Position numbers and translations under genes: made by a program. Positions 1 through 9,648 of a stretch of 64,000 bases of DNA are shown here, one piece after another. Below the pieces are notes generated by a model. That model was given only the letters and a program-made list of their open reading frames with translations. It was not told the DNA's origin and made no database searches. Numbering within the stretch: the stretch's first letter is position 1; each line of letters begins with the position of its first letter. Source of the DNA: an uncultured Oscillospiraceae bacterium (GTDB taxonomy: Bacteria > Bacillota > Clostridia > Oscillospirales > Oscillospiraceae); the NCBI GenBank assembly GCA_947600025.1, contig CANQFY010000002.1, positions 1 through 64,000 of the forward strand, read 5' to 3'.

Positions 1-279
1 CATGGCCTGCCCCCAAACCAGGCTGAATCCATTTTCTTTCAGAATTTTACTTGTCCACTTTATTGACTATGGTTCACAATGTTGTTGGACATGGTTTGCT
101 GTCTCCTTTCGAATGTTTGTGTAGCAACTTCATTCTACCAGAGACCGTAAGCCATGTCTACTTCTTTGCCATCTTCTTTTTTGCGCAACTTATTGTACCT
201 TATCTACTCCTATATTTGCTAACAAATTATCTTGCTATCATTACTTTTACTCTGTCCTGATACGTTCCATACAATAGAC

Positions 280-316
280 CCAGGCCAGGAACCTTCACGG
301 TCCCTGGCCTGGGGTT
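280..316. terminator. Inverted repeat / probable terminator downstream of the lipoprotein gene
   Basis: CCCAGGCCAGG ... CCTGGCCTGGG stem-loop just past the 3' end of the minus-strand CDS. Confidence 0.5.
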
Positions 317-353
317 TGTAGGTGACACGGGGGATTTTCCCCGAGCCAATGTT

Positions 354-1913
354 TTAATTGATGACGGTCTCCTCCAGGGTCTGGGTCTCCAGGTTTAGGA
401 TGTACTGCGTCTGGTGCAGGCCCTTGGACTGGCAGATATAGACCTGATTTTCGCCCATGTACTGGCAGGCAACCATTGCCTCGGCCTCCAGAAGGGTCCG
501 CTGCTCCATAGTGGTCAGGTCCAGCTGCACCAGATCGTCCCCGTCCAGCAGGAACACCATACCGCACTGGTAGTCCACGTCCCGAAGCTGGCCGTACCGG
601 GCCCGATAGAGGGTGTTGCGGACGCTGCCGTCCGGGCTCACCTGCACCAGCGCTCCATCGTCGGTGATGGCGTAGAGGTAGTACCGGGAATTTTCCCACT
701 GGGTCACCGGCTCCGCCAGCACCTGCGTCAAGGGCTCTCCCGGATTCCCGGCGTAGAGGGTGGGCCGCTCATAGGGGGCGGCGTAGAGGCAGCCGGTGAA
801 GGAATCCTGGTCCCCCGTCTCCGCCAGCAGCTGCTCCCTGGTCTGGGGCAGGGGCGCTACCCCCATGTCCGCCCAGTCGCCAAAGTTTACCACAGGCACG
901 GCGGGGGCTTCCGCCTCGGGGTCGTAGTGGTCATGCCAAAGGCCGGTGCCGGTGAAGCAGTCGTCAATAGCCCCCAGCTCCTGGGAGTATTCGTTCTGGA
1001 CCGGGTCATACCAGCACCGTACCAGCGCCGGGATGCCGGACTGCTCCTGCATGGCCTGGCAGATGCTCCGCGCCAGGAAATTGGTCGGCTGATAGGTATC
1101 GATCTGCCCCGGCTGGCCCCATATTTCGGTAAAGTCGAATTTGGGGCTGGTGTTCTTGTAAACGCTGTCCGGATTGGCGTATTCCTGGGTGAGAAGGGCC
1201 ATCATCTCCGGATTCATCATGGTCCAGCCCACCTTGCCCAGGGTGGTCTCCGGGGGGATCAGCCGGAACTCGCTGGCCGGATACACGGGGATGCCCCCGT
1301 AAATGAGATCCATCTTCCCCTCGGGGATGTAAAGCCGGAAGATGGCGGTTTGGTCCTCGGTTTCGGCGGCGTAATAGATCACATCATAGCTGACCATCAC
1401 CGCGTCCAGCAGCTGGCCCCCCTCCACCAGGGTCTTTACTTCCCCGGTTTTCAGATCCACGGCGGCGATCTGGGCGCCGGTGGCCACATAGCCCACCCGG
1501 CCGTCCCCGCCCAGGGCAACGGCGGTCGCCAGCTCCTCCGGTAGGGTAACGGTGTGGACCGGGTCCCCTGGACTCCGCGCGTCCCGCACCTGCAGCACGC
1601 CGCCGTTGACTTCGATTTCATAGATCTCGGCGCCCTTCTCCCCGGAAACCAGCCACTGAGCCCCGGAGAAGGGCAGATCCTTGGTAGTCAGGTCGGCATA
1701 GGAGAGTGGGGCCGCGGGCGTCTGAACGTACCAGTCAGCCGTTTCCCCTTCCGTGGGGGGCTCCGTGGGCGGTTCCGTGGGGGCGTCCGTGGCGGAAGCG
1801 CCTGTCGTCGAATCCTGGGCGCCGGTGGTGGTCGTGGCGTTGCCGCTGGGCCCGCAGGCGGAAAGCAACAGCATGACCGCCAGCATCAGGGCGAAAATTT
1901 TTTTCATGCTCAT
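354..1913 (-). CDS. Lipoprotein of unknown function, possible beta-propeller-like repeats
   Basis: Signal peptide with lipobox (MKKIFALMLAVMLLLSACG), GAGG Shine-Dalgarno, 519-aa ORF. Confidence 0.75.
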   Translation of the reverse strand: MSMKKIFALMLAVMLLLSACGPSGNATTTTGAQDSTTGASATDAPTEPPTEPPTEGETADWYVQTPAAPLSYADLTTKDLPFSGAQWLVSGEKGAEIYEIEVNGGVLQVRDARSPGDPVHTVTLPEELATAVALGGDGRVGYVATGAQIAAVDLKTGEVKTLVEGGQLLDAVMVSYDVIYYAAETEDQTAIFRLYIPEGKMDLIYGGIPVYPASEFRLIPPETTLGKVGWTMMNPEMMALLTQEYANPDSVYKNTSPKFDFTEIWGQPGQIDTYQPTNFLARSICQAMQEQSGIPALVRCWYDPVQNEYSQELGAIDDCFTGTGLWHDHYDPEAEAPAVPVVNFGDWADMGVAPLPQTREQLLAETGDQDSFTGCLYAAPYERPTLYAGNPGEPLTQVLAEPVTQWENSRYYLYAITDDGALVQVSPDGSVRNTLYRARYGQLRDVDYQCGMVFLLDGDDLVQLDLTTMEQRTLLEAEAMVACQYMGENQVYICQSKGLHQTQYILNLETQTLEETVIN

Positions 1914-1964
1914 GGTAATACCTCCTCATTTTGCAACCGTTTGTTTATGATTTTTTTCTTTCCG

Positions 1965-1988
1965 TGGGAGCGGTCATTGACCGCTCCC
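1965..1988. repeat. 11-bp perfect inverted repeat after the 33-aa micro-ORF
   Basis: GGGAGCGGTCA T TGACCGCTCCC; no T-tract on the minus strand. Confidence 0.5.
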
Positions 1989-1995
1989 TCCCATC

Positions 1996-2097
1996 CTAGC
2001 GCAGATAGCCGATTCCCCCGCTGGCCCACATGGCCAGGATCAGCACCACGCACAGGAGCAGGACCAAAATATAGCAAATCAGTCGCTCTCTTTTCAT
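1996..2097 (-). CDS. 33-aa hydrophobic peptide downstream of agrB (candidate non-canonical signal precursor)
   Basis: Own translation: MKRERLICYILVLLLCVVLILAMWASGGIGYLR*; basic N-terminus plus one hydrophobic helix. Not in the supplied ORF track. Confidence 0.45.
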   Translation of the reverse strand: MKRERLICYILVLLLCVVLILAMWASGGIGYLR

Positions 2098-2118
2098 TTC
2101 TACCGCACCGTTCTTTCA

Positions 2119-2157
2119 AGGATCGTCGATCAGCAGAAAACTAGTTAAATACATTGT
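2119..2157 (-). CDS. 12-aa micro-ORF overlapping the agrB stop codon
   Basis: AAAAGGAGTGAAAGACA-ATG then MYLTSFLLIDDP*; strong SD, translationally coupled to agrB. Confidence 0.35.
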
Positions 2158-2741
2158 CTTTCACTCCTTTTCTTGAAATATTTTTGTAGATGTGCCAGGG
2201 CCAGCGAAGCCGCGTCCAGTGTAACCCCTAGAGTGATGCCGTACAGACAATCCAGCCAGTCTGCCCAGATGGATATCCCCGCTAAGGCTATGAGGATCAG
2301 CAGCCGGACTTTAGATCCGATGTCGTTGGCACTGAACTCTCCATCCGTCAGGGGGAAGTTTGGATGCCGGAATGGGGCAAGAACCAGCACTCCCATGGAA
2401 GAAAACGTGAGTAAGATCGCGGAGGTGGAGGCGGACAAAAACGGATAGACAGCTCCTAGGACAAGCAGCTCGATCCCAATGGAGCTGAAAAAGCAGCCGG
2501 CCATGGTTTTTGCGTGGAAGCCGTTGGTCCGTTTCCGCAGGAAGCAAAAGGAACCGAGGAAGGCCAGGACGGCGGGGAAGGGGAACAGCAGCAGCCCAAT
2601 CAGAAGCATGGCAGAAAAGCCGCAGACCGTGGAAACCAATCGTTCCAGTCCGTATCGTACCCATTCCGCGTCGCTCGGATCGATCCAACCTTTTTCTGTG
2701 CAGCTGGTTATGATCTTGTCAAGAAGTCCTTTCATTTCCAT
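2145..2741 (-). CDS. agrB: AgrB-like accessory gene regulator, putative peptide-processing membrane protease
   Basis: AgrB features: 'RYGLE', 'GFHAKT' His motif, 'CFLRKRTNGFHA', several TM segments. Start placed at MEMKGLL because the longer ORF start lies upstream of the predicted promoter. Confidence 0.8.
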   Translation of the reverse strand: MEMKGLLDKIITSCTEKGWIDPSDAEWVRYGLERLVSTVCGFSAMLLIGLLLFPFPAVLAFLGSFCFLRKRTNGFHAKTMAGCFFSSIGIELLVLGAVYPFLSASTSAILLTFSSMGVLVLAPFRHPNFPLTDGEFSANDIGSKVRLLILIALAGISIWADWLDCLYGITLGVTLDAASLALAHLQKYFKKRSERQCI

Positions 2742-2751
2742 CACCAAGAGC

Positions 2752-2780
2752 ATCATAACGCTGTAAAATTGGACTGGCAA
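2752..2780 (-). promoter_or_regulatory. SigmaA-type promoter for agrB: TTGCCA-N17-TATGAT
   Basis: -35 at 2780-2775 and -10 at 2757-2752 on the minus strand, 17-bp spacer. Confidence 0.6.
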
Positions 2781-2781
2781 A

Positions 2782-2821
2782 TTTTTCCGCATAACTGCTA
2801 CTTTTTCCGCATAACTGCTAC
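2782..2821 (-). promoter_or_regulatory. Tandem 20-bp direct repeat, candidate LytTR response-regulator site
   Basis: TAGCAGTTATGCGGAAAAAG repeated head to tail immediately upstream of the agrB -35; GCAGTTATG boxes at 2790-2798 and 2810-2818. Confidence 0.6.
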
Positions 2822-2843
2822 TTTCCTATAAAGCGCATAGAAA

Positions 2844-2872
2844 AACCGCCTGCGGGCATCGGCGTCCGCAGG
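2844..2872 (-). terminator. Rho-independent terminator between agrC and agrB
   Basis: Minus strand CCGCCTGCGG ... CCGCAGGCGGTTTTTC. Confidence 0.65.
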
Positions 2873-2888
2873 CGGTATATAAGGGGTT

Positions 2889-4184
2889 TTATTTCATTGG
2901 TATTTCCGCAACGAATTGGAACCAGCCATCTGAATAGTCGAAGGAATATTCGGCGCCCCATTCCGACAAAATTCCGCATACAGTTGGAAGCCCATAGCCG
3001 TGGTCCAGGGGATTGGGCTTGGTGGTGGCGATTTTCCCATCGATGATACTGACCGGTGAGGAGGTGTTGCGCACTGATAGATAGAATTGGGGCCCGGCTT
3101 TCAGCACGCACTGAATTTCTTTCCAGCCCGAACACTTCTCAGCCGCTTCGATGGCGTTGTCCAGGAGATTGGACAAAACAACCGCCAGCGCGTCCATCCG
3201 CAGCGTGACCTCCTTTAGGTCGTTGACCTGGAACTGCATGGCGACGCCCTTCTCCTGGGCCGCCTGGTATTTTTCGTTCAGCACCACATCGATCACGGGA
3301 TTCCCGGAGCGGATGCTGAAGATTCGGGTAGTGTGATTTTTTTGGAGGTCGTTCAGATATTCTTGAAGAGAATCCAGATCGCCCCGCTTGAGCAGCTCCT
3401 GGATGGTTTCCAGATGCCTGCCAAAATCATGGGTTGCTTTGCGTTGGGCCCGGTAGCTCTTTTCCAAGGCGGTGATGCTCTCCGATTGCAGGGAGATCTG
3501 CTGCCGCATCAGGGCCGCCTCCCGCTCCTTCTGGGTGCTTTTTTCCAACGCCTGTATTCCAAAGAGAATGCCCACATTAGCAGCTGCCAACCCAACGCAG
3601 AGGATCATCGCTCCCGGGGTCAGATTCTCCCTCTCCTGGGCCTGGAAGAAAATGGAATAAAGAAGGATTACACTGACAGTCGGGAACAGAGCGCTGAGCA
3701 GCACCCATTTTGCTTGGAAGGGCCTCGTTTTCCGCTTTGAGAAAAAGGCATATAAAAGCCATGCGGCAAAAAGTGTTAAAGATTTTTCGCTGGTAACAAA
3801 AACCGCGTACAGCATCCTTTGCTTTACAAGCTGCTCATAATCCATTCCAAGAAAAAAGGTGGCCCCATAAAAAGAAATAAACTCGCAAATCGTCGCGAAA
3901 AGATAGCTTAATACCGCAACGGCAATGATGGCCGGCCATTTTCCATCCAGTAGGATCCAAAAAGCCAAAGCGACGACACCTATGCAAAGCGCCACCCGGA
4001 TCCCTCCGTTGACGGATAAAGTGAGAATCGATGATAACAGCCAGGTAATGCAATATAGGTTTACTCGAAACCGCATATCCCGCTTTGCGGGCAGGAATGT
4101 ATGCCCGATCAGGAAGACCGCCAATATATCAAAAGCTGTCCACAGTACCGTCAAAAAGTATTCCATCACAACTGCCCCATCCAA
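2889..4184 (-). CDS. agrC: AgrC-like sensor histidine kinase (GHKL ATPase)
   Basis: N-terminal TM region; H-box region 'KATHDFGRHLETIQELL', N-box 'LSNLLDNAIEAAE', 'GYGL' motif. Confidence 0.8.
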   Translation of the reverse strand: MDGAVVMEYFLTVLWTAFDILAVFLIGHTFLPAKRDMRFRVNLYCITWLLSSILTLSVNGGIRVALCIGVVALAFWILLDGKWPAIIAVAVLSYLFATICEFISFYGATFFLGMDYEQLVKQRMLYAVFVTSEKSLTLFAAWLLYAFFSKRKTRPFQAKWVLLSALFPTVSVILLYSIFFQAQERENLTPGAMILCVGLAAANVGILFGIQALEKSTQKEREAALMRQQISLQSESITALEKSYRAQRKATHDFGRHLETIQELLKRGDLDSLQEYLNDLQKNHTTRIFSIRSGNPVIDVVLNEKYQAAQEKGVAMQFQVNDLKEVTLRMDALAVVLSNLLDNAIEAAEKCSGWKEIQCVLKAGPQFYLSVRNTSSPVSIIDGKIATTKPNPLDHGYGLPTVCGILSEWGAEYSFDYSDGWFQFVAEIPMK

Positions 4185-4894
4185 TTCATATATTTCTTCT
4201 TGTTTTCTGCATACATCTTCTCACTGACCCGCAGGAGGGTTCCATCCGAGAGCTGCAACCCCCGGCAGCCGAATTGATAAATATGGCGCATATTGACCAG
4301 ATAATTGCTGTGGACCCGGAGAAAGCCTCGCTGTTCAAGCTGGATTTCCAGAGCGGAAAGGGAACCCTGAAATGAAAAGCATTGCTTCCCGTGATCTGTC
4401 CCGGCATTCTGGTATACCTGGATTGTCCTGTGTTTGATTTCAAAATACAATATCTCATCCAAGCGCAGATCAAGATACCGTCCTTCCACCGAAAGACGAA
4501 AGGTTTCTTTTTCCGCGGCAAGTTTTGCCAAAGCCTCTTTCAAATATTGGGAGAGTACCGCGTCCAAGTCCTTCTTGAGAATGTACCGAAAAGCGTTCAC
4601 CTCATACCCCGCCGGGGCATACTCCACATAGTTGGTGACGAAGATCAGCACCGTGTCCCGGCGGAAGGCGCGGAGCCGCCGGGCCAAGGCAATGCCGTCA
4701 TCCTCCGGGGTGGCCAGGTCCACATCCAGCAGCGCCAGATCGCACAGCTCCAGCTCCCGGTCGGTGATCAGGGAGGTATCGGTGTGGGCCAGGATCTCGA
4801 ACTTTTCTTCCTGACTGTTCAGAAACGCCTCCACACGGCTTTTCACGCGGCCTAGGAACAATTCATCATCATCACAAAGTAGAACACGAAGCAT
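4166..4894 (-). CDS. agrA: AgrA-like LytTR response regulator
   Basis: Receiver 'CDDDE...LLDVDL' and C-terminal LytTR ('FEIKHRTIQVY...FLRVHSNYLVNMRHI'). Overlaps agrC. Confidence 0.85.
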   Translation of the reverse strand: MLRVLLCDDDELFLGRVKSRVEAFLNSQEEKFEILAHTDTSLITDRELELCDLALLDVDLATPEDDGIALARRLRAFRRDTVLIFVTNYVEYAPAGYEVNAFRYILKKDLDAVLSQYLKEALAKLAAEKETFRLSVEGRYLDLRLDEILYFEIKHRTIQVYQNAGTDHGKQCFSFQGSLSALEIQLEQRGFLRVHSNYLVNMRHIYQFGCRGLQLSDGTLLRVSEKMYAENKKKYMNWMGQL

Positions 4895-5106
4895 GGTGTC
4901 ACCTCCCGCCGGATAGTATTATTTTACAGATAAATGGGCGAAATTTCAACATTAAAAATATGGCTGCCTGTACAATGCCATGGTTTGTCCGAAACGCGTC
5001 AGGTGCCCCTGTACATCGAAAAACAGCCTTTCCTTAATTCTACCCATTAGATTGGACCGTTTCTGTGATAGGCTATCCTCCGATAACAATTCCATAATTT
5101 GATAGC

Positions 5107-5149
5107 TTGACAACAAGATAGTTTGCCGATATAATAAGAACATACGTTC
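5107..5149 (+). promoter_or_regulatory. Consensus sigmaA promoter with LexA (SOS) box
   Basis: TTGACA (5107-5112) N17 TATAAT (5130-5135) followed by GAACATACGTTC (5138-5149). Confidence 0.75.
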
Positions 5150-5161
5150 TATTTTTTGGAG

Positions 5162-5350
5162 GTGAGCATTTTGGGCGTTCCCCAATACCTTTGCCTGGAT
5201 CAGAAGTCATTTTACGCGACGGTAGAGTGCGTGGAGAGAGGTCTGGACCCTATGACTACCAATTTGGTCGTCGCAGATCCAGAACGGTCCGTCAATACCA
5301 TTTGCCTGGCGGTGTCGCCCTCCTTGAAGGCTCAGGGAATAAGAAACCGA
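5162..5350 (+). pseudogene. Truncated Y-family DNA polymerase (UmuC/DinB-like) N-terminus
   Basis: 'CLDQKSFYATVECVERGLDPMTTNLVVADPERSVNTICLAVSPSLKAQGIRNR' then stop at a junction with recombinase sequence. Confidence 0.8.
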
Positions 5351-5351
5351 T

Positions 5352-6212
5352 AAAGGAGACGCTATCATCAATAAGACCTATATCAAGGATTGTCTCTCCA
5401 AAAAGATATGCGTCAACAACGGGGAACGCCCGAAATACTATGTGGAGAACAACCATCCCGCCATCATCAACGCCGTGACCTTTGGCAGAGTACAGGAGGA
5501 AATCGCCAGGCGCAAGGCTAAGCGGAAGGTCAAGCAAGTCGGTACGAAAACCGAACAGGGCAAATACTGCGGGAAATACGCGCTGACCGAGCTGCTGCTC
5601 TGCGGGGAATGCGGAAAACCCTACCGCCGCTGCACATGGACGGCTGGCGGGCAGAAGAAAATCGTGTGGCGGTGCATCAGCCGACTGGATTACGGAAAGA
5701 AATACTGCCACCACTCACCGACTGTCGAAGAAAGCGTCCTTCACGAAGCCATTATGGAAGCAATTCAAAAAACCGCAAGGCAAAACGCCGATGTGCTGAA
5801 AACGCTGAAGACGCACATCGGAATGGGATTGGCAGGAGAAGAAACCGAGGACAAAAGCCTCGACATCCAAATACGGATCGCGGAGATCGACGCAGAATTC
5901 AAAGCCATGATGAGCGCCATATCCGCGGACAACGCCGAACGGTTCGACGAGCGCAGAGCAACCGAGCTGATGAATGAGAAGGCCGGTCTGGAACAGCAGC
6001 TCTCGCAAATCACCGATGCCGTACAAAAACGCCAGAACGCCAAATCCCGCCTCGACGAAATCTATGACGTCCTCGACGGGCTGAAAAATCACCCGATGAA
6101 ATTTGACGACCAGATATTACGACAGATACTGGAATGTGTTATAATAGAATCCAAAGAGAGGATCAAGGTTGTCTTTACCGGCGGGCTTGAAGTGGAACAG
6201 CCGCTTTATTAG
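5352..6212 (+). pseudogene. Large serine recombinase, C-terminal part only (recombinase domain, zinc ribbon, coiled coil)
   Basis: 'KGDAIINKTYIKDCLSKKICVNNGERPKYYVENNHPAII...LLLCGECGKPYRR'; catalytic resolvase domain absent. Confidence 0.85.
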
Positions 6213-6758
6213 AAAAGCGGCTGACCGCTGTCGCCACCGAATCCGAAAACACAAGACATTGCCGGTGAGGGTTCAAGTCTATATTTATATATACGCTGTG
6301 TTACAGTAGCGCATGATTAATGACTGGGGATGCTGGAGGTTTTAACTATGATAAGTATTTCATTATGTTCTCCAAATACTACTAGAAACGTGATTTAAGT
6401 TTAACCAACCAATATGGAATAATATTCTTCAAGTACTTGTTCTGATTTGGATGTAACATATTGCAGATGAGAATTAACATAGTTTTGCTTACTGGTATCA
6501 GTAATCTCGTGTTGTCAGAGTGGTCTCAATGGTTGTTTCAACGTTTTATTCATATGCAAAAACAACCTTTAGTGATAGCCTCTATAAGGGGCGCAAGGAT
6601 TTTGATTATCTTGCCACCATTCCGTTGGCAAAAAGGCGAATACGTTGATTACCGAGTATCCGGAATAAAATCGTTGTATCAGCAACAACCTTGGATTCGA
6701 CCCCTGCATCATCTTATGCAACCCATGCGTAATAATTCCAGTTAGGTATGAACAAACG

Positions 6759-6795
6759 CGGTGCGGGTCACGCTATTGTTCGGTGACCCGCACTT
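6759..6795. terminator. Stem-loop terminator in the island
   Basis: GTGCGGGTCAC ... GTGACCCGCAC. Confidence 0.55.
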
Positions 6796-6901
6796 TATAT
6801 ATTAAACCCTGTATCAGCGAGAGGACATAAAATAGATGACATAATTTTCTCCATAGGGTTCATATTATTTTTGTATATTTTTTATAAAGGATGATGTTAT
6901 T

Positions 6902-8167
6902 TTGGATGAGATGCAATGTAAACTAATCGAGTATCATGAGATACTCGATGTGATTCGTGTTCGTAAAAATACAGATTTTAGTATTGAAACGCTTAAAAAT
7001 AAATTAAAGATTTCACGAACTACCACAGACAGATTGGTAAATGAACTGCTTGGAGAGGGGATAATTCGGAAAGCCGAGAAACGCCATATAATTGATGGTA
7101 AAATTGCGTATTTTCTTGGTATCAGCATAGGCTCTAAACATACTCGATTTCATCTTATTGATTTAAATTTTGAATTACTTTCACGAAATGTCGTCAAACA
7201 ATATCCTTGTTTATCGTCGATAGAAACAATTGGGCAGTTTGTAGGAGAAGAATCTGATGATAACGGATTTTGTTTTGAAACACTACCTATGGGAGGAAAT
7301 AATGCATTTAGCAAGGTTCAAGAACTTATTGGGAAAATAGTTAAAGCCTTTCTCCGACAGAAAGAACAGAGCCGATTAGATGGTAGATCACATTTCCCAT
7401 TGGCCGGGATTGGGATAGCTGTAACCGGGCCAGTAGATTATACTAACGCAATATGGCGCTCTGCTCCTGAGCAATTTACGAAAATAAAAAATATCTCTCT
7501 TCCAGAACTTATTGGATATGATAATTTGAGAAAAGCGGAGGAGTTAGATGTATTCTTATCTCTTGATAACAACGCTAAAGCGGCTATGGTTTCAGAGTAT
7601 CAGTATTTGCTCGAGCGAAAAGCGGGGGATTTTAATGAAGATATTGCGCTTCTGTATTTTGGAAGTGGTATAGGCTCATCTGCTGTTTTAGGAAAAACTC
7701 TTTTACGCGGTAGCCATAATTTATCAGGTGAAATTGGGTCTCTTCCTACTCTCCCCACATGTACTAAAAATGATAAAGGGGAATTAATCCAATCTGGATT
7801 ACAGGAAACAGTTGATGAACGAATTAGGTCATTACAAAATATAGATACAATTGAAGGACTTCAAAATTATTTTTGCATCTTAACCTATCTCTGTAATGTA
7901 ATAAATTGTATTTTGGGTATTGACCGTGTCATTCTAGTAGGACACGATATAAGGAAACATGAAAGTATTATGCCTTCCTTATTGGAAAAACGTATGGAAT
8001 ATACTATAGCCTCAACCCAGCATTTTTGTACTCCGGCAAAAGGACGTGGTATAAGCGGTACAGCTGCTATTGGTGCAGCAATAGAGGCGTATATGTCTAT
8101 GTGCCATTTTAATAGTTCCTTGCCAGAAGAACGAGTCAACTTAGCGAAAGATATATGCTGGGCATAG
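6902..8167 (+). CDS. ROK-family transcriptional regulator / sugar-kinase-like protein
   Basis: N-terminal wHTH and ROK fold motifs ('GIAVTGPVDY', 'FGSGIGSSAVLGKTLLRGSHNLSGEIGSL'). AT-rich. Confidence 0.75.
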   Translation: MDEMQCKLIEYHEILDVIRVRKNTDFSIETLKNKLKISRTTTDRLVNELLGEGIIRKAEKRHIIDGKIAYFLGISIGSKHTRFHLIDLNFELLSRNVVKQYPCLSSIETIGQFVGEESDDNGFCFETLPMGGNNAFSKVQELIGKIVKAFLRQKEQSRLDGRSHFPLAGIGIAVTGPVDYTNAIWRSAPEQFTKIKNISLPELIGYDNLRKAEELDVFLSLDNNAKAAMVSEYQYLLERKAGDFNEDIALLYFGSGIGSSAVLGKTLLRGSHNLSGEIGSLPTLPTCTKNDKGELIQSGLQETVDERIRSLQNIDTIEGLQNYFCILTYLCNVINCILGIDRVILVGHDIRKHESIMPSLLEKRMEYTIASTQHFCTPAKGRGISGTAAIGAAIEAYMSMCHFNSSLPEERVNLAKDICWA

Positions 8168-8170
8168 TTG

Positions 8171-8220
8171 AAACATCCTTTGCGATCTGATCCCCTGGGG
8201 TTGGACAGCAAAGGATGCTT
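8171..8220 (+). terminator. Terminator after the ROK gene
   Basis: CATCCTTTGC ... GCAAAGGATG followed by a T-rich stretch. Confidence 0.55.
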
Positions 8221-8326
8221 CTTTATTCTCCTTGATTTTACGCTGGTTTATGGGCGTTTGATTCCAGATTTCAAATTGGACATGGAAATCAAAAAAGCCC
8301 AAAACAGGAATCGAAAACGAAAAAAA

Positions 8327-8734
8327 CTAACAATCCGAACCCCTGTGTTTAATCAATTGGAGCTCCAAAAGAGGCTGCTTATTGAGATAATCCACTTCTT
8401 TTTTGAATGGTGTCTTGTATCCATTTCTGGTGTGCGGACGCTGTTCGTTGTAGAAAATCATATATGTGTCTACTGCCGTTCTGAATTCGTTTTCAGAGCG
8501 GTATTTTGTTCGGTAGAGTTCCTCGCGTTTTAGATTAGAGAAGAAGGATTCCATGGCGGAATTGTCATACGGGATATGCGCTCTTGAAAAAGACTGCGTA
8601 ATGCTGAGAGAACGTAAAAGTGCGCAGAAGGTTTTGGAATGATAGTTTGACCCGCGATCCGTATGAAAGGTCAACGGTCCTATGGGACAGCGTTCTTTAT
8701 ATGCTATTTGAAATGTGCTTCTAATTAGCTGCAT
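8327..8734 (-). mobile_element. IS3-family transposase (OrfB) C-terminal remnant
   Basis: 'HTDRGSNYHSKTF...SAMESFFSNLKREELYRTKYRSENEFRTAVDTYMIFYNEQRPHTRNGYKTP', rve domain; 5' part missing. Confidence 0.85.
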
Positions 8735-8817
8735 GCTGTTACTATGTATAGAACAATCATCTAGCGATCATCACACAGGAGATATTTGATATGGCGTAAA
8801 TTGAGATGTAGCGCCGA

Positions 8818-9472
8818 AGGAATGAAAAGGATACATCCGCCAACAGAAGCCAATACACCAGCAAATATCTGCTCAGTGACTTGCTGGTATGTGGCGCCTG
8901 CGGTCATTGGATACGGAGGCATGTGAGGACTGCTGGAAGTGGCAAGTGCATCGCAGCATGGGGCTGCACCAACAGGATCAGCAATGATCAATCGGTGTGC
9001 GACAGTCACCATATCAGCAAAAATGTACTGGAGCGAGCATCCGAGCGGCATTCGACGAAATGGATGTTGTGTTGGATGTGGCTGATGAAAGCTGCGCAGA
9101 GTTTATGGAGGTCGATAACTACACCGGACTGGAATAGGTGTAACAAGAATCATAACTATACAAGAGACTGTCCTCGCCCTCAATAAAGTCCAGCAGCAGG
9201 GTGCGGTAAGTGAGATGGATTATGAGATAAAAGTCGCCTTCTACAATCAACAGATGGACAAGCTACAGGAGCGACAGCGAGAACTCAAAGCAACTGCAGG
9301 GCGATTTGCGGAAGTGAAATACTGGTTGGATACCTTCAAGAAACACATCCACAGCGGAAAAAGATGGATCAGTGTTTTTCCACCAACTCACCAACAGAAT
9401 AGTCGTATACGATGATCGGCTGGAAATCCATCTGCGGATCGGTGGCGTACTGGAACAGGCGTATGCGCATTA
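8818..9472 (+). pseudogene. Degenerate second serine recombinase, frameshifted
   Basis: 'LLVCGACGHWIRRHVRTAGSGKCIAAWGCTNRIS...' zinc-ribbon part, then a separate frame with a coiled-coil tail (9215-9415). Confidence 0.7.
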
Positions 9473-9648
9473 ACCATACGGTTTTTGGGATACAATTATA
9501 ATTATGATTGATGGGTGCATTAGAGAGTGCACCTTTTCCGTGTTTACTCTATAATATAGAAGGAATTTACGTCTTAATAATCGTAATAATATAAGATATT
9601 GTGTTGTCCTGATGAGAAATGTTGAAAATTGGAAGGAGATGTGATATA

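Noticed and set aside
51-260. 69-aa plus-strand ORF at the window start
   Set aside because: No SD, no recognisable family, AT-rich intergenic composition.
414-1544. Long plus-strand ORF of 376 aa
   Set aside because: Antisense to a lipoprotein with a clear signal peptide; His/Gly/Leu-rich mirror translation typical of GC-rich coding strands.
1910-2119. 69-aa ORF after agrB as AgrD
   Set aside because: Starts at a TTG, no hydrophobic helix or AgrD-like layout; the 33-aa and 12-aa ORFs in other frames are better candidates.
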